From Rahnella sikkimica (lineage in GTDB: Bacteria > Pseudomonadota > Gammaproteobacteria > Enterobacterales > Enterobacteriaceae): 64,000 nucleotides of DNA. Positions 16,823 through 27,690 of the stretch are shown here, in pieces. The position numbers and the translations under genes were made by a program. The stretch covers positions 3,348,001 to 3,412,000 of the forward strand of contig NZ_CP019062.1 in assembly GCF_002951615.1 (NCBI RefSeq), written 5' to 3'. Numbering within the stretch: the first letter of the stretch is position 1; each line of letters starts with the position of its first letter. The notes under the pieces are model-generated. The model searched no databases. It was given only the letters and a program-made list of their open reading frames with translations, and was not told the DNA's origin.

Positions 16823-18910
16823 AGACGACTCACAAGTCGCTAACCGTCGCCGGTTCAAATCCGCCAGCAGCAGATTAATGTGCTCATCACTGAACATCGC
16901 TTCCAGCGTGTGCGTCAGTTTGCGCCGCCAGTTGGGGTATTCAGTGTTTGTACCAGGCACGTTAACCGGCGTCGACATATCCAGCCAGTCTTCCGGTTGC
17001 AGCCCGAGCAGCGCACTGGCGCTGTCCGCCAGATAACGCTGTAACCCCCGGTTCAGCACCGGCGTCATCGGCATTTTCGCCGCCGTCTGCCCGGTGGATT
17101 TCGGCACGCAATGCGTCAGGTGCAACGCATCCAGCAACCCCTGTTTGCTGCGCTCACGTTCGGCACGCAGATTTTCCAGCACCTGCGGATCCGGATAGAC
17201 GCCGAGCGTCGCGCCCAGCGTTAAATCCCCGCCTTCCCAGTAGCCGCGCAAGGTCGGTAAATCATGCGTGGTGACCGTCGCCATCGCCTGAACGACATAG
17301 TTTTCAGGTGGCCGGTATGTGAAGGTTTTATCGTGCTCGAAATACAACACTTTGTAGGAATAGACGCCGCTGTTACGCAGGCTGGCGACAATTTCTTTCG
17401 GCACGGTTCCCAGATCCTCACCAATCACCATGCACTGGTGCCGCTGGCTTTCCAGCGCCAGGACGCCGAGCAGGTCTTCCAGCGGATAACGGACGTATGC
17501 GCCGTTGCCCGCCTTTTCGTCGAAAGGGATCCACCACAAACGCAGTAATCCCATCACGTGGTCGATGCGCAAAGCGCCGCATTCCGCCATATTCGCACGC
17601 AGCAAATCGATAAATGGCTGATAGGCACGGGCTTTCATTTCGTGAGGATCAATGGGCGGAAGCCCCCAGTTCTGCCCCTGCGGCCCCAGAATATCCGGCG
17701 GCGCGCCAATCGTCGCATTCAGGCAATACAACGACGGATCTGACCAGGTTTCCGCACCGCCTTCCGCCACACCGACCGCCAGATCGCGGTACAAACCCAG
17801 CGGCATGTCCAGTTCTTCACTGCGCTGATAACATGCAGAAAATTGCGTATGCGCCAGCCATTGCAGCCACTGGTAGAACTCAATTTCACCGGCGTAATGC
17901 TGGCTGAATTCCGCCACGTCCGCCCCTTTGGCGTCACGATACGCATCGGGCCAAACCGGCCAGCCCCACAATCCGAGATCTAAATCCCGCAGATGAACAT
18001 GCAGCGCATCGAACAGCGCCTGCTGACGCAAACTTTCACCGCCCTGCAGCACAAAACGGCGGAAATCCCGCTTGCGCTGGCTGGCTTCTGGCATTTCGTC
18101 AAAGAGCGGCCAGGCCAGTTTCAGCGCGTCCAGTTTCAGCTTTATCACCAGCGGATAATCGACATATTCCGTACTGCGTGCTTGCAACAGCGCATCGTGC
18201 GTTTCAATGGAATGCCACCAGCTTTGCGCTACATCGCTGGCGGTAAATTCTTCCACCGCATTTACGTCGATATACGCCAGATTCAGCCAGCGCCGTGACG
18301 ACGGGCTGTACGGGCTGGCGCTGAGAGGATTCGCCGGATACAGCGCGTGTATCGGGTTCAGCCCGACGAACGCACCGCCGCGCTGCCCGACTTCTTCCAC
18401 CATTTTTTTCAGATCGCCAAAATCGCCGATGCCCCAGTTATTTTCCGACCGCAGCGTGTATAACTGAATCGTCGCGCCCCACAGTTTCTTACCTGCCAGC
18501 AGCGCTGGCGGCTCATAACAGCGTGGCGGCACAACAATGATCCGGCACGGCCAGATTTTGCCGTCTTGCGATAATGTCAGCTGATGATAGCCGGTGGGCA
18601 GCCCGGCACTGAGATTCAGCACTGTGCCGACCTCAAGGGTTCCTTGCGTCTGGTCGCCGTTTTCAAGCGTCAATTGCCAGCCGAATGCGCCGCTGCCCTC
18701 CGGGGGCAGCCGCACATTTTCGCCTTGTGTAAACACTTTTACCGCAGGCAAAGGCGTCACGTCAGCCGCGTCTTGCGGGTCACGGCCCATGGCGGCCAGC
18801 AGCGATGCCCGCGTTTCGTCGGACACCGTTTCCACTTCATCCGACATATTGATAAAACTGTCTAAAATTCCTGCCCGGCGCGCGGCCTCAACAAGTTGCT
18901 TATCCTCCAT
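16778..18910 (-). CDS. malQ: 4-alpha-glucanotransferase MalQ (amylomaltase)
   Basis: A 710-aa cytoplasmic GH77 enzyme that transfers glucans between maltodextrins. GH77 features include GLNPIHALYPANPLSASPYS, the ALRIDHVMGLLRLWWIP segment with the nucleophile Asp, and VIGEDLGTVP with the acid/base Glu. I chose the ATG giving MEDKQLVEAARRAG, 6 bases after TAGGAG; an open extension of 37 codons runs back into malP. The C-terminal tail (KPPPNLPLRRGRS) is encoded by the extragenic palindromic element at 16680-16822 and looks like a recent extension; E. coli MalQ is 694 aa. It starts 8 bases after malP. Confidence 0.96.
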   Translation of the reverse strand: MEDKQLVEAARRAGILDSFINMSDEVETVSDETRASLLAAMGRDPQDAADVTPLPAVKVFTQGENVRLPPEGSGAFGWQLTLENGDQTQGTLEVGTVLNLSAGLPTGYHQLTLSQDGKIWPCRIIVVPPRCYEPPALLAGKKLWGATIQLYTLRSENNWGIGDFGDLKKMVEEVGQRGGAFVGLNPIHALYPANPLSASPYSPSSRRWLNLAYIDVNAVEEFTASDVAQSWWHSIETHDALLQARSTEYVDYPLVIKLKLDALKLAWPLFDEMPEASQRKRDFRRFVLQGGESLRQQALFDALHVHLRDLDLGLWGWPVWPDAYRDAKGADVAEFSQHYAGEIEFYQWLQWLAHTQFSACYQRSEELDMPLGLYRDLAVGVAEGGAETWSDPSLYCLNATIGAPPDILGPQGQNWGLPPIDPHEMKARAYQPFIDLLRANMAECGALRIDHVMGLLRLWWIPFDEKAGNGAYVRYPLEDLLGVLALESQRHQCMVIGEDLGTVPKEIVASLRNSGVYSYKVLYFEHDKTFTYRPPENYVVQAMATVTTHDLPTLRGYWEGGDLTLGATLGVYPDPQVLENLRAERERSKQGLLDALHLTHCVPKSTGQTAAKMPMTPVLNRGLQRYLADSASALLGLQPEDWLDMSTPVNVPGTNTEYPNWRRKLTHTLEAMFSDEHINLLLADLNRRRLATCESSAKPPPNLPLRRGRS

Positions 18911-18918
18911 GCCTGCTC

Positions 18919-21333
18919 CTAACGTTTTGCCTGCCAGATGCGTTGCTGATAATCGCGGATAGAACGGTCGGCGCTGAACATCCCAACACGCGCGGTGTTG
19001 AGCAGCGTGCGGCGCGTCCATTCGTCAGCGTTGCGGTACAATTTATCGACCTCTTTTTGCGCTTCACAATAAGCCGCAAAATCCGCCAGAACCAGATACG
19101 GATCGCCGCCGTCGAGCAGGCTGTTGAGCATCAGGTCGAACGCTTTTTTGTCGCCGTTGGCATAAAAACCGCTGGCCAGTTCATCAAGAATCGCCTTGAG
19201 ATGCTTGTCTTTTTTCACGATGGCTTTCGGCTTATAACCTTTCTTCAGCTCGGCTTTCACTTCATCAACGGTCAGGCCAAAAATGAAAATATTGTCTTCG
19301 CCCACCTGTTCGGCAATTTCGACATTCGCGCCGTCCAGCGTGCCGACGGTCAGCGCGCCGTTAAGCGCCAGTTTCATGTTGCCGGTGCCCGACGCTTCTT
19401 TCCCCGCCGTTGAAATCTGCTCGGAAACATCCGCCGCCGGGATCATCAGTTCAGCCACCGACACGCAGTAATCCGGGATAAACACCACTTTGATGCGATC
19501 GCACACGATCGGATCGTTGTTGATCTTCTCCGCGACCTGATTGATCGCATAAATAATATTTTTTGCCAGGTAATAACCCGGTGCCGCTTTGGCACCAAAC
19601 AGGAAAACGCGCGGCACGATGTCGAGTTTCGGGTTATCGCGGATCTGGCGGTAAAGCGAAAGAATGTGCAGCAAATTGAGATGCTGACGTTTGTACTCGT
19701 GAAGGCGCTTAATCTGCACATCGAAAATGGCATCCGGATTGAGCCTGATGCCCATGCGATGCCAGACGTATTCCGCCAGCCGGACTTTGTTGTCGTGCTT
19801 GATTTTACGGTAATGCTTACAGAATTTTTTATCTTTAACACCGTCTTCCAGACCTTTCAGCAGATCCAGATTGTTCACCCAGGCATCCGTTTTCAGGCGT
19901 TCATCAATCAGCGCGGAAAGCGCCGGATTACACTGTTTCAGCCAGCGGCGCGGTGTGATGCCGTTGGTGACGTTGTGGAATTTTTCCGGCCACAGCTGGT
20001 GATATTCCGGGAACAGATCTTTGACCACCAGATCAGAATGCAGCGCCGCCACGCCGTTTACCGCAAAACCGGCGACCACGCAGAGATTCGCCATCCGTAC
20101 CTGTTTGTCGTGATGTACGGCCAGTTTCGCCCAAACCGCCTCATCCCCCGGCCAGGTTTTGCTGACCCGCTTTTTGAAGTTGGCGTTGATTTGTTTGATG
20201 ATTTGGAAATGTCGCGGCAGCAGGCTGCGCACCAGACTTTCGTCCCAGGTTTCCAGCGCTTCCGGCATTAACGTGTGGTTGGTATAAGCAAACGTGCGGC
20301 TGGTGATGTGCCAGGCATCGTTCCAGCTCAGCTGATGTTCGTCGATCAACACACGCAGCATTTCCGGAATGGCGATGGTCGGATGGGTATCGTTGAGCTG
20401 AATCACTTCGTAATCCGGCAGTTCACGGATCTTGCGGCCAAGGAAATGATGACGGCGTAAAATATCCGCCACCGAACAGGCGCACTGGAAGTATTGCTGC
20501 ATCAGGCGCAGGCGTTTACCGGCCTGATGGTTGTCATTCGGATACAGGACTTTGGTCAGTTTGGCCGCATCAATGCCCTGCTGCTCGGCTTTGAGAAACT
20601 CGCCGTCATTGAATTTTTCGAGATCAAACGGGTGCGGATGCGTGGCTTCCCATAAACGCAGCGGTTGCGTAATCCCGTTGCGATACCCCATCACCGGTAA
20701 ATCCCAGGCTTCGCCGCGCAGCGTAAATTCGGGTTCCCAGCGGGAAACGCCCTGTTCGTTCTTCACGATTTTCCCGCCAATGCCGACATTCACCGCCAGC
20801 GAACTGTTATGGCGGAACCACGGATACTCACTGCGGTGCCAGTCATCCGGCGACTCTTTTTGTTTGCCCTCGACAAAACGCTGACGGAATAAACCGTACT
20901 GATAATTCAGGCCATAGCCGGTGCCCGGTTGCCCGACCGACGCCATCGCATCGAGATAACAGGCCGCCAGACGCCCGAGCCCGCCGTTGCCGAGCGCCGG
21001 GTCGATTTCTTCTTCAAGCAGGTCTGTCAGGTTGATATCAAACGGCTCAAGCGCGCTGGCAATCTTTTCGTACCAGCCGAGGTTAATCAGGTTATTGCCG
21101 GTCAGACGCCCGACCAGAAACTCCATCGAAATGTAGTTAACGTGGCGGGTGATCTTTTTGCTTTTACTGCTCACGGACTCGTTTTGCGGCGGGAGTTGTT
21201 CAGCCACGGCGGCGCTGACCGCGTGCCACCATTGGTGCCGGGTCATGTCCCTGGCTGAAGTGAGTCCAAACGCTTGCCACTGGCGGGTTAACGCCGCCAA
21301 AAAAACATCCTGCTTGAGCGTGATTTTCGACAT
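18919..21333 (-). CDS. malP: Maltodextrin phosphorylase MalP
   Basis: An 804-aa GT35 phosphorylase releasing glucose-1-phosphate from maltodextrins. The PLP-lysine region reads [19 protein letters not shown], and substrate-site segments such as [20 protein letters not shown] are present. The N-terminus ([20 protein letters not shown]) resembles enterobacterial MalP rather than GlgP, and malQ follows directly. I could not identify convincing MalT boxes by eye. The malT gene, divergent from malP in E. coli, is not present beside it here. Confidence 0.97.
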   Translation of the reverse strand: MSKITLKQDVFLAALTRQWQAFGLTSARDMTRHQWWHAVSAAVAEQLPPQNESVSSKSKKITRHVNYISMEFLVGRLTGNNLINLGWYEKIASALEPFDINLTDLLEEEIDPALGNGGLGRLAACYLDAMASVGQPGTGYGLNYQYGLFRQRFVEGKQKESPDDWHRSEYPWFRHNSSLAVNVGIGGKIVKNEQGVSRWEPEFTLRGEAWDLPVMGYRNGITQPLRLWEATHPHPFDLEKFNDGEFLKAEQQGIDAAKLTKVLYPNDNHQAGKRLRLMQQYFQCACSVADILRRHHFLGRKIRELPDYEVIQLNDTHPTIAIPEMLRVLIDEHQLSWNDAWHITSRTFAYTNHTLMPEALETWDESLVRSLLPRHFQIIKQINANFKKRVSKTWPGDEAVWAKLAVHHDKQVRMANLCVVAGFAVNGVAALHSDLVVKDLFPEYHQLWPEKFHNVTNGITPRRWLKQCNPALSALIDERLKTDAWVNNLDLLKGLEDGVKDKKFCKHYRKIKHDNKVRLAEYVWHRMGIRLNPDAIFDVQIKRLHEYKRQHLNLLHILSLYRQIRDNPKLDIVPRVFLFGAKAAPGYYLAKNIIYAINQVAEKINNDPIVCDRIKVVFIPDYCVSVAELMIPAADVSEQISTAGKEASGTGNMKLALNGALTVGTLDGANVEIAEQVGEDNIFIFGLTVDEVKAELKKGYKPKAIVKKDKHLKAILDELASGFYANGDKKAFDLMLNSLLDGGDPYLVLADFAAYCEAQKEVDKLYRNADEWTRRTLLNTARVGMFSADRSIRDYQQRIWQAKR

Positions 21334-21512
21334 AGGGCAGTCTCTTTTCTGTCAGTGGGGACGGAATGCTTCCGTGAGAAAAAATGCAAATGTGATGAAA
21401 AATGTGATCTCTACCACTTATGTATAAACCCAATGCCGAAAAAATGCTCACGGTCTGGAGGGCAAAAAATGCATGAAATCATGTCTGAGGGAGTTTCGGC
21501 GTGGCCGGAGAT

Positions 21513-21613
21513 GCCATTAATACCCCACCCCAACCCTCCCCTTCGCAGGGGAGGGAGTTGATCGAGTTTTTTGCTCCTCCCCCTGCGAAGGGGGAGGCCG
21601 GGAGGGGGTTTGG
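21513..21613. repeat. Extragenic palindromic element, copy 2 (short form)
   Basis: This is the second copy of the element at 16680-16822: the same GCCATTAATACCCCACC edge, CCTCCCCTTCGCAGGGGAGG on the left, CCTCCCCCTGCGAAGGGGG on the right and GGGAGGGGGTTTGGC at the end. The centre is only about 25 bases, so the whole unit could fold into one long stem-loop. It lies in the 310-base gap between malP and ulaF, which otherwise should hold the malP promoter. Confidence 0.85.
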
Positions 21614-21643
21614 CTGGCGATTCAGAACTTATGTAATGATTTT

Positions 21644-22333
21644 CTATTTCTGCCCGTAATAGGCGTCCGGCCCGTGTTTGCGGCTGAAGTGTTTGTGCAG
21701 CAGATAATCATCCATCGGAGGCTGCGCGCGTTGCAGCGTGCCGGTGATCCACGCCATTTTCGCGACTTCTTCCAGCACAACCGCGTTATGCACCGCCAGC
21801 TCCGGCGTGGTTCCCCAGCAGAACGGGCCGTGCTGCGCCACCAAAATACCGGGCATGTGCAGCGGGTTAATGCCTTCCAGCGTTTGGGCGATCACCCTGC
21901 CGGTTTCCAGTTCGTATTCGCCGGCCACTTCTTCACGCGACAGTGCGCGGGTACACGGAATGGCCCCCGCGAAATAATCCGCATGCGTGGTGCCTAACGC
22001 GGGGATCGCAACGCCAGCCTGCGCCCACGATGTCGCATGGGTCGAATGGGTATGGACAATGCCGCCGAGTTCCGGGAAACGGGCGTAAAGCTCAAGATGC
22101 GTGGCGGTATCCGATGACGGTCTGTAACGCCCTTCCACCACTTCACCGCGTAAATTCACGACCACCATATCGCTGGCCTGCATTTTTTCGTATTCCACAC
22201 CGCTCGGCTTGATGACCACCAGCCCGCGCTCGCGGTCGATGCCGCTGACGTTGCCCCAGGTGAATGTCACCAGACCGTAGGCCGGCAGCGCCATATTCGC
22301 TTCAAAGACGCGTTGTTTCAGTGATTCCGTCAT
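21644..22333 (-). CDS. ulaF: L-ribulose-5-phosphate 4-epimerase UlaF
   Basis: A 229-aa class II aldolase-type epimerase, the last step that sends L-ascorbate carbon to D-xylulose-5-phosphate. The metal-binding histidines are visible in [18 protein letters not shown] and the downstream [23 protein letters not shown] near the N-terminus is conserved. AraD and SgbE are close relatives; the ulaABCDEF position decides for UlaF. Its ATG overlaps the ulaE stop by 4 bases. Confidence 0.95.
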   Translation of the reverse strand: MTESLKQRVFEANMALPAYGLVTFTWGNVSGIDRERGLVVIKPSGVEYEKMQASDMVVVNLRGEVVEGRYRPSSDTATHLELYARFPELGGIVHTHSTHATSWAQAGVAIPALGTTHADYFAGAIPCTRALSREEVAGEYELETGRVIAQTLEGINPLHMPGILVAQHGPFCWGTTPELAVHNAVVLEEVAKMAWITGTLQRAQPPMDDYLLHKHFSRKHGPDAYYGQK

Positions 22334-23190
22334 GCCACTTCTCCCATATCCAGCCCGGCTTTCTGCATTTTATCCACCACCCAGGCGCGCGCGTTGCGGA
22401 CTTCCTGCATCGGGTCGGCAGCGGTTTCGCTCCACATTTCGATGAGATAAGGCCCGCGATAACCGCTTTTCTGTAGCGTTTCAAAGCAGCGTTCAAACTC
22501 CACAACGCCGCTGCCGAACGGAACGTTTTTGAATACGCCCGGCTGCGTATCTTTAATATGTACCGCGACGATATGCCCGGCACCGCTCGCCAGCTCCATC
22601 TGCACGTCATTGTCCCAGGCCGATAAATTGCCGATGTCCGGATACAGCTGGAACCACGGGTTATTCAGGTAATGCGTATACCCCAACGCTTTGCTGATTG
22701 AACTCATCAGCGGGTAATCCATGATTTCCATCGCCAGCGTGACCTGCGCCCGGCTGGCCATTTCGACAGATTCCTGCAAACCGGCGCGGAAACGCTCACG
22801 GGTATGATCGTTGGCCTGCTGGTAATAGACGTCATAACCGGCGAGCTGAATGACGCGGATACCTAAATCCTGCGCCAGTACGATGGCTTTACGCATGATT
22901 TCCAGCCCCTGATTACGGGTTTCATCGTCTTCAGAGCCCAGCGGGAACCGCCGGTGTGCGCTCAGGCACATCGACGGAATGCGGATGCCGGTGCGCGAAA
23001 TCGCATCGACGACTAACAGACGTTGCTCGCGTGACCAGTCAAGCCGCGCCAACCGGCTGTCGGTTTCATCGACCGACATTTCGACGAAATCAAAACCCAG
23101 CTCTTTCGCCAGCGTCAGGCGCATCAGCCAGTCTTCACCCGCAGGCAACGCTTTTTCATAGATCCCGAGTGGAACGGCTTTATGCATCAT
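22330..23190 (-). CDS. ulaE: L-xylulose-5-phosphate 3-epimerase UlaE
   Basis: A 286-aa TIM-barrel epimerase converting L-xylulose-5-phosphate to L-ribulose-5-phosphate. Typical segments are [37 protein letters not shown] and [19 protein letters not shown]. The gene begins with two ATG codons (23190 and 23187); AAGGA lies upstream. It overlaps ulaF by 4 bases and follows ulaD after 10. Confidence 0.96.
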   Translation of the reverse strand: MMHKAVPLGIYEKALPAGEDWLMRLTLAKELGFDFVEMSVDETDSRLARLDWSREQRLLVVDAISRTGIRIPSMCLSAHRRFPLGSEDDETRNQGLEIMRKAIVLAQDLGIRVIQLAGYDVYYQQANDHTRERFRAGLQESVEMASRAQVTLAMEIMDYPLMSSISKALGYTHYLNNPWFQLYPDIGNLSAWDNDVQMELASGAGHIVAVHIKDTQPGVFKNVPFGSGVVEFERCFETLQKSGYRGPYLIEMWSETAADPMQEVRNARAWVVDKMQKAGLDMGEVA

Positions 23191-23200
23191 GCGATTTTCC

Positions 23201-23857
23201 TTAGCCCCAGAGCTGGCTGATGGATTTTTTGAACTGACGCGCCGCGTCTACCGGGTCTTTGGCGTCACGGATGCTGCGTCCTGCGATGAAAACGTGTACC
23301 GGAATGTCTTTGAACAGCGGTAAGTCTTCCAGCGCCAGACCGCCGGTAATCGTGACTTTAAAGCCCATATCGGAAAGGCGTTTAATTGCCGTAATATCGG
23401 CATCGCTCCACGCCACACCGGCGGCCTGTGCGTCACGGCTGCGGTGATAAACCACCTGCTGGATGCCCGCGTCATGCCATTCTTTCGCCTGTTCCCACGT
23501 CCAGTAACCGGTCAGTTCAATCTGCACGTCGCCGCCAAACTCTTTCGCTACTTCCAGCGCACCTTTGATGGTGTTGATGTCGGCGCAGCAAATCACGGTG
23601 ACCCAGTCGGCGTTAGCTTCAAAACACATGCGCGAGAGAATTTTACCCGCGTCGGCAATTTTGGCGTCAGCCAGCACAATTTTTTCCGGATAAAGCGCTT
23701 TCAGGTCACGCACCGCGCGCACGCCTTCGGCCACGCACAGGATGGTGCCGACTTCGATAATGTCGACTTCGTTGGCAATCAGACGCGTGGTTTTGTAAGC
23801 GTCGTCCATGGACTGGTTATCCAGCGCAACCTGCAACATCGGTAATGAATGAGACAT
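23201..23857 (-). CDS. ulaD: 3-keto-L-gulonate-6-phosphate decarboxylase UlaD
   Basis: A 218-aa enzyme of the OMP-decarboxylase superfamily that makes L-xylulose-5-phosphate and CO2. The catalytic [15 protein letters not shown] block and the phosphate-binding GGL and IAGRSIRDA segments are present. It is very close in sequence to E. coli UlaD, with a two-residue longer N-terminus ([13 protein letters not shown]). It belongs to the ulaABCDEF operon. Confidence 0.97.
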   Translation of the reverse strand: MSHSLPMLQVALDNQSMDDAYKTTRLIANEVDIIEVGTILCVAEGVRAVRDLKALYPEKIVLADAKIADAGKILSRMCFEANADWVTVICCADINTIKGALEVAKEFGGDVQIELTGYWTWEQAKEWHDAGIQQVVYHRSRDAQAAGVAWSDADITAIKRLSDMGFKVTITGGLALEDLPLFKDIPVHVFIAGRSIRDAKDPVDAARQFKKSISQLWG

Positions 23858-23890
23858 AATGAATTCCTTCTCTGATGATTAAATAATGAA

Positions 23891-24361
23891 TCAGTGAACC
23901 GCTGAAGCGGACGTCAGGTCGATCAAATCCAGCACCTGCTGGGCGGTAGTGCAGGCGCGCAGGCGGTCGAAGTTGGCTTCGTCATCAAACAGATTGACGA
24001 CCTGCATAATGCCGACTTCCTGATGCGCGTTGGCATCCACGGCGGCGAGCGTGATCAAGATATCCACCGGATCGTTATCTTCATGATTGAACACCAGCGG
24101 CTTTTTCAGCGTGACCAGCGCAAAACCGGTCTTTTTGACGCCTTCTTCCGGGCGGCCATGCGGCATTGCCAGACCCGGCGCAATCACAAAGTACGGGCCG
24201 AAACGCTCAACGCCATCCAGAATCGCCTGGTAATAACGCGGCTCGACGACACCGGCCGCAACCAGCATATCGACGCCAATTTTCACCGCTTCCTGCCAGG
24301 TTTCTGCCTCTGCGTTCAGGCAAATCGAGTTATTCTCGGCCAGCGAATCTCGCAGTTTCAT
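23891..24361 (-). CDS. ulaC: L-ascorbate PTS EIIA component UlaC
   Basis: A 156-aa cytoplasmic PTS IIA protein. The phosphorylated histidine is His68 in [14 protein letters not shown]. The start is the ATG giving [10 protein letters not shown], as in E. coli; a GTG one codon upstream is in frame but unlikely. It receives phosphate from HPr and passes it to UlaB. It lies 10 bases after ulaB. Confidence 0.97.
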   Translation of the reverse strand: MKLRDSLAENNSICLNAEAETWQEAVKIGVDMLVAAGVVEPRYYQAILDGVERFGPYFVIAPGLAMPHGRPEEGVKKTGFALVTLKKPLVFNHEDNDPVDILITLAAVDANAHQEVGIMQVVNLFDDEANFDRLRACTTAQQVLDLIDLTSASAVH

Positions 24362-24371
24362 CACGTGCTCC

Positions 24372-24680
24372 TTACTTTTTCAGCGAGGTTGGGAAGTGGG
24401 CATTAATGACTTCCATAACTTTCGGGCCGAAATCCGCCGCCGAAAGCATGTTGCGCACACCGACGACGTATTTGTTGCCGCTGACGGTGATTTCATCGGC
24501 GACGTGCGTGGACGCCACGATAATGTCCGCGCCGCTCAGTTCAGATTTGTACTCACCGACCGCGCAGCTGTTCATGGTGTGATCCACGCCTTCCTGTGTC
24601 AGAAACTGCCCGATTTTCATCTTCATGATCATCGAACTGCCTTGCCCGCAACCGCAAACTGCCAGAATTCGTACTGTCAT
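24372..24680 (-). CDS. ulaB: L-ascorbate PTS EIIB component UlaB
   Basis: A 102-aa PTS IIB protein with a Rossmann-like fold. The phospho-cysteine is in the P-loop-like [15 protein letters not shown] (Cys9). It passes phosphate to ascorbate bound by UlaA. It lies 14 bases after ulaA. Confidence 0.97.
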   Translation of the reverse strand: MTVRILAVCGCGQGSSMIMKMKIGQFLTQEGVDHTMNSCAVGEYKSELSGADIIVASTHVADEITVSGNKYVVGVRNMLSAADFGPKVMEVINAHFPTSLKK

Positions 24681-24694
24681 GGGAACCTCGTTGA

Positions 24695-26098
24695 TTAGTG
24701 AGTAGTAGACTCATTAAGAGCTTGTTTTTCCGCATCTTCTTCGGCGCGAAGCGTGCGACCGGCGAAGAACATATACAGAACAGCAATCACGGCAATCACG
24801 CCCATGAAGGCCATGCCGATACTGAAGAAACCCTGCATCATAGGAGGGGCCAGAATTGACCAGTCGGCCATGCCCATCCAGGCGCTGAGGCCGGTCAGTT
24901 TGATGGCCCAGACGCAGCCGAAGATTTCGATCATCCCCATCACCAGACAAATTTTCAGCGCAGCGCGCCAGCCACCGAAGTGGTTCGCGAATACGCCAAT
25001 GGTGGCGTTGGAGAAGAACATCGGGATAAAGCCGGGAATGATCATGATGGAAGAGCCCACGCCAAACAGAATGGCGACGGCAATCAGCTGGCCGATGGTG
25101 CCCCACATAAAGCCCCAGACCACGGCGTTCGGCGCGAAGCTGTAAATCGCCGCGCAGTCGATAGCCAGAACGGCTCCGGGAATTAAGCGTTGAGAAATCC
25201 CGTTAAAGGCTTCCGTCAGTTCAGCAACGAACATCCGCACGCCCTGAATGATGATGAAAATGGCGACAGCAAACATCAGGCCGGTTTGCAGGATGTAAAT
25301 CGTCCAGTGGGTTTTACCGGCCATTTTCTGCAACGTATCGAGACCGAACGAGCTGAGAATAATGCCGAAGAACACGGTCATCACGATGGCGGTGGAAACG
25401 ATATTATCGTGGAAAATATTCAGCCAGCCGGGCAGTTTGAGGTCTTCAACGCTGTCCTCTTTCTTGCCGAGATACGGCGCAACCTTACAGGCAATCCATG
25501 ACGCAAACTGCTGCTGATGTCCGATAGAAAAACCGCTGTTTTCCGTCACGGACTGCGTCGGTTTGTACATCATGTTGGAGGTAATCCCCCAGTACAGCGA
25601 AACCAGAATCGCCGTCGACCAGATGGTGGTCCACATCGGCCAGCCGAGAATGAAGAAGAAGACGGCAATCAGCCCCGCCTGCTGGAACATGATATGGCCC
25701 GTCAGCATGATGGTGCGGATGCCGGTAATGCGGCGGAAAATCACCATCAGGATGTTCAGCGCGAGCGCAATAAGCACGGCATAACCGACCCAGCTGTACG
25801 CATCGCCCATCCGTTCTACCGTCGCCATCATTGAGGCGTAGGTATCTGAAATAGCACCGTTAATGCCATAGACTTCCGAAAGTTTGGCCACCACAGGTTT
25901 GAATGTCCCCGTCAAAATCCCGGATCCCGCCTGCAGTAACATAAAACCGATGATGGTTTTGATGGTGCCTTTGATGATAACCGTCGCGCTCTTCCTGAGC
26001 AGGATGTAACCGAGCATGGTCACAAGCCCCAGCAATAACGGCGCGTTGGTCATTACCTGATTAAAAAATACGGTAAAGAGGGTGTAGAGGAATTCCAT
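24695..26098 (-). CDS. ulaA: L-ascorbate PTS permease EIIC UlaA
   Basis: A 467-aa inner-membrane permease with about 11 helices. It imports L-ascorbate and releases ascorbate-6-phosphate. The sequence has the UlaA N-terminus ([20 protein letters not shown]) and the [20 protein letters not shown] segment near residue 360 (seen as [14 protein letters not shown]). It is the first gene of ulaABCDEF, reading away from ulaG across a 405-base control region. Confidence 0.97.
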   Translation of the reverse strand: MEFLYTLFTVFFNQVMTNAPLLLGLVTMLGYILLRKSATVIIKGTIKTIIGFMLLQAGSGILTGTFKPVVAKLSEVYGINGAISDTYASMMATVERMGDAYSWVGYAVLIALALNILMVIFRRITGIRTIMLTGHIMFQQAGLIAVFFFILGWPMWTTIWSTAILVSLYWGITSNMMYKPTQSVTENSGFSIGHQQQFASWIACKVAPYLGKKEDSVEDLKLPGWLNIFHDNIVSTAIVMTVFFGIILSSFGLDTLQKMAGKTHWTIYILQTGLMFAVAIFIIIQGVRMFVAELTEAFNGISQRLIPGAVLAIDCAAIYSFAPNAVVWGFMWGTIGQLIAVAILFGVGSSIMIIPGFIPMFFSNATIGVFANHFGGWRAALKICLVMGMIEIFGCVWAIKLTGLSAWMGMADWSILAPPMMQGFFSIGMAFMGVIAVIAVLYMFFAGRTLRAEEDAEKQALNESTTH

Positions 26099-26213
26099 AA
26101 AACTCTCCGTCTGACCTTGTTTGATCTCTTCAGCGCAGGGCTCTGCACTAAACAGTGAGGGACAGATGCACTCTAATGCTCACATTAAATCAGATAAAGA
26201 TTCATAATGATTA

Positions 26214-26233
26214 TTTGTGAGCGGTCTCGCAAG
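26214..26233. promoter_or_regulatory. CRP site in the ula divergent region
   Basis: TGTGA-GCGGTC-TCGCA (26216-26231) matches the CRP consensus at 9 of 10 half-site positions. It lies about 120 bases before ulaA. CRP control of ulaA and ulaG is known in E. coli. Confidence 0.65.
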
Positions 26234-26424
26234 ATATCGTCATCGCGCCCTTCACGGGACAAAACAGTAACTTAATATTTTTCATATTTATCATATGTAT
26301 AAACAAGCATTCTCATTACCTTTCTTTCCTGCTCATTCCGTTGCGTTGCCTTATCACCACCAAAAACGGGTCAAAAACCGGCAATGAAAATCATTGTCAC
26401 GACAAAACTTCGATGATAAGTTTC

Positions 26425-26466
26425 TCACAATCAAATCACATGCAGTCACAAAATGATTTATTGTGA
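26425..26466. promoter_or_regulatory. Clustered TCACA / TGTGA half-sites before ulaG
   Basis: TCACAA (26425), ATCACA (26435), TCACAA (26446) and TTGTGA (26461) cluster just upstream of ulaG. The last two form an inverted repeat with a 9-base spacer, too wide for a classical CRP site. These may be UlaR operators or degenerate CRP sites. In E. coli, UlaR and IHF act in this same region. Confidence 0.4.
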
Positions 26467-26503
26467 TTTATTCATTCAAACCAAACTCAGATGAGGGAAT
26501 ACA

Positions 26504-27568
26504 ATGAGCAAAGTAGAAACGATCAGCCGCGAATCCTGGATCCTCAACACGTTCCCGGAATGGGGCACCTGGCTGAACGAAGAAATCGAGCAGGAAAAAG
26601 TCGCGCCAGGCACTTTTGCGATGTGGTGGCTGGGGTGTACGGGGATTTGGCTGAAATCTGAGGGCGGCGCGAATATTTGTGTCGATTTCTGGTGTGGCGT
26701 GGGCAAGCAAAATCACAGCAGCCCGCTGATGAAAACCGGCCACCAGATGCAACGCATGGCAGGTGTGAAGAAGCTGCAACCGAACCTGCGCACCACGCCG
26801 TTTGTGCTTGATCCGTTTGCGATCAGACAGATCGACGCCGTCTTGTCGACTCACGATCACAACGATCATATTGATGTGAACGTTGCAGCCGCCGTGATGC
26901 AAAACTGTGCTTCCGATGTGCCGTTTATCGGCCCGCAAACCTGCGTGGATTTATGGATTAGCTGGGGCGTGCCGAGAGAACGTTGCATCGTGATGACGCC
27001 GGGCAAAGTGGTGAAAATCAAAGATGTGGAAATCCATGCGCTGGATTCTTTCGACCGCACCGTGCTGATCACCCTGCCTGCCGACCAGAAAGCAGCGGGC
27101 GTTCTGCCGGATATGATGGATCAGCGTGCAGTGAATTATCTGTTCAAAACGCCGGGCGGAAACCTGTATCACAGCGGCGATTCCCACTATTCCAACTACT
27201 ACGCAAAACACGGCAACGAGTACAAAATTGACGTCGCACTCGGCTCCTACGGCGAAAACCCGCGCGGCGTGACCGACAAAATGACCAGCGTCGATATGCT
27301 GCGTATGGCGGAATCGCTGAATACAAAAGTCGTGATCCCGTTCCACCATGATATCTGGTCGAATTTCCAGGCCGATCCGCAGGAAATCCGTGTGCTGTGG
27401 GAGATGAAAAAAGACCGCCTGAAATACGGCTTCAAGCCCTTTATCTGGCAGGTTGGCGGCAAATTCACTTATCCGAATGACAAAGACAATTTCGAATATC
27501 ACTACCCGCGTGGATTCGAAGACTGCTTTACGACAGACACCGACTTACCGTTTAAATCATTCCTCTAA
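26504..27568 (+). CDS. ulaG: L-ascorbate-6-phosphate lactonase UlaG
   Basis: A 354-aa metallo-beta-lactamase-fold lactonase that opens L-ascorbate-6-phosphate to 3-keto-L-gulonate-6-phosphate. The metal motif HDHNDH is at residues 117-122 ([13 protein letters not shown]), and [19 protein letters not shown] provides further ligands. The length equals E. coli UlaG (354 aa). It is divergent from ulaA and is followed by its own terminator before ulaR. Confidence 0.97.
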   Translation: MSKVETISRESWILNTFPEWGTWLNEEIEQEKVAPGTFAMWWLGCTGIWLKSEGGANICVDFWCGVGKQNHSSPLMKTGHQMQRMAGVKKLQPNLRTTPFVLDPFAIRQIDAVLSTHDHNDHIDVNVAAAVMQNCASDVPFIGPQTCVDLWISWGVPRERCIVMTPGKVVKIKDVEIHALDSFDRTVLITLPADQKAAGVLPDMMDQRAVNYLFKTPGGNLYHSGDSHYSNYYAKHGNEYKIDVALGSYGENPRGVTDKMTSVDMLRMAESLNTKVVIPFHHDIWSNFQADPQEIRVLWEMKKDRLKYGFKPFIWQVGGKFTYPNDKDNFEYHYPRGFEDCFTTDTDLPFKSFL

Positions 27569-27579
27569 AACATGGTGAG

Positions 27580-27609
27580 AAAAGGCGGAGACTATTCTCT
27601 CCGCCTTTT
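27580..27609 (+). terminator. Terminator after ulaG
   Basis: A 12-bp stem (AAAAGGCGGAGA / TCTCCGCCTTTT) starts 12 bases after the ulaG stop. Confidence 0.85.
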
Positions 27610-27690
27610 CAGAAACAATGTTATTCGCATTACTGCTCGTTTATAATCACGCGGTAATCATCTACTTTCGGATTTCCCCGCGGAGACACC

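Noticed and set aside
21341..21500. Possible MalT or CRP boxes before malP
   Set aside because: GGGGACGGA and direct TGTGAT copies are only partial matches, and the TGTGAT copies are not inverted; not strong enough to list.
21355..21561. Short plus-strand frame between malP and ulaF
   Set aside because: It reads through the palindromic repeat and the malP promoter region and has no ribosome site.
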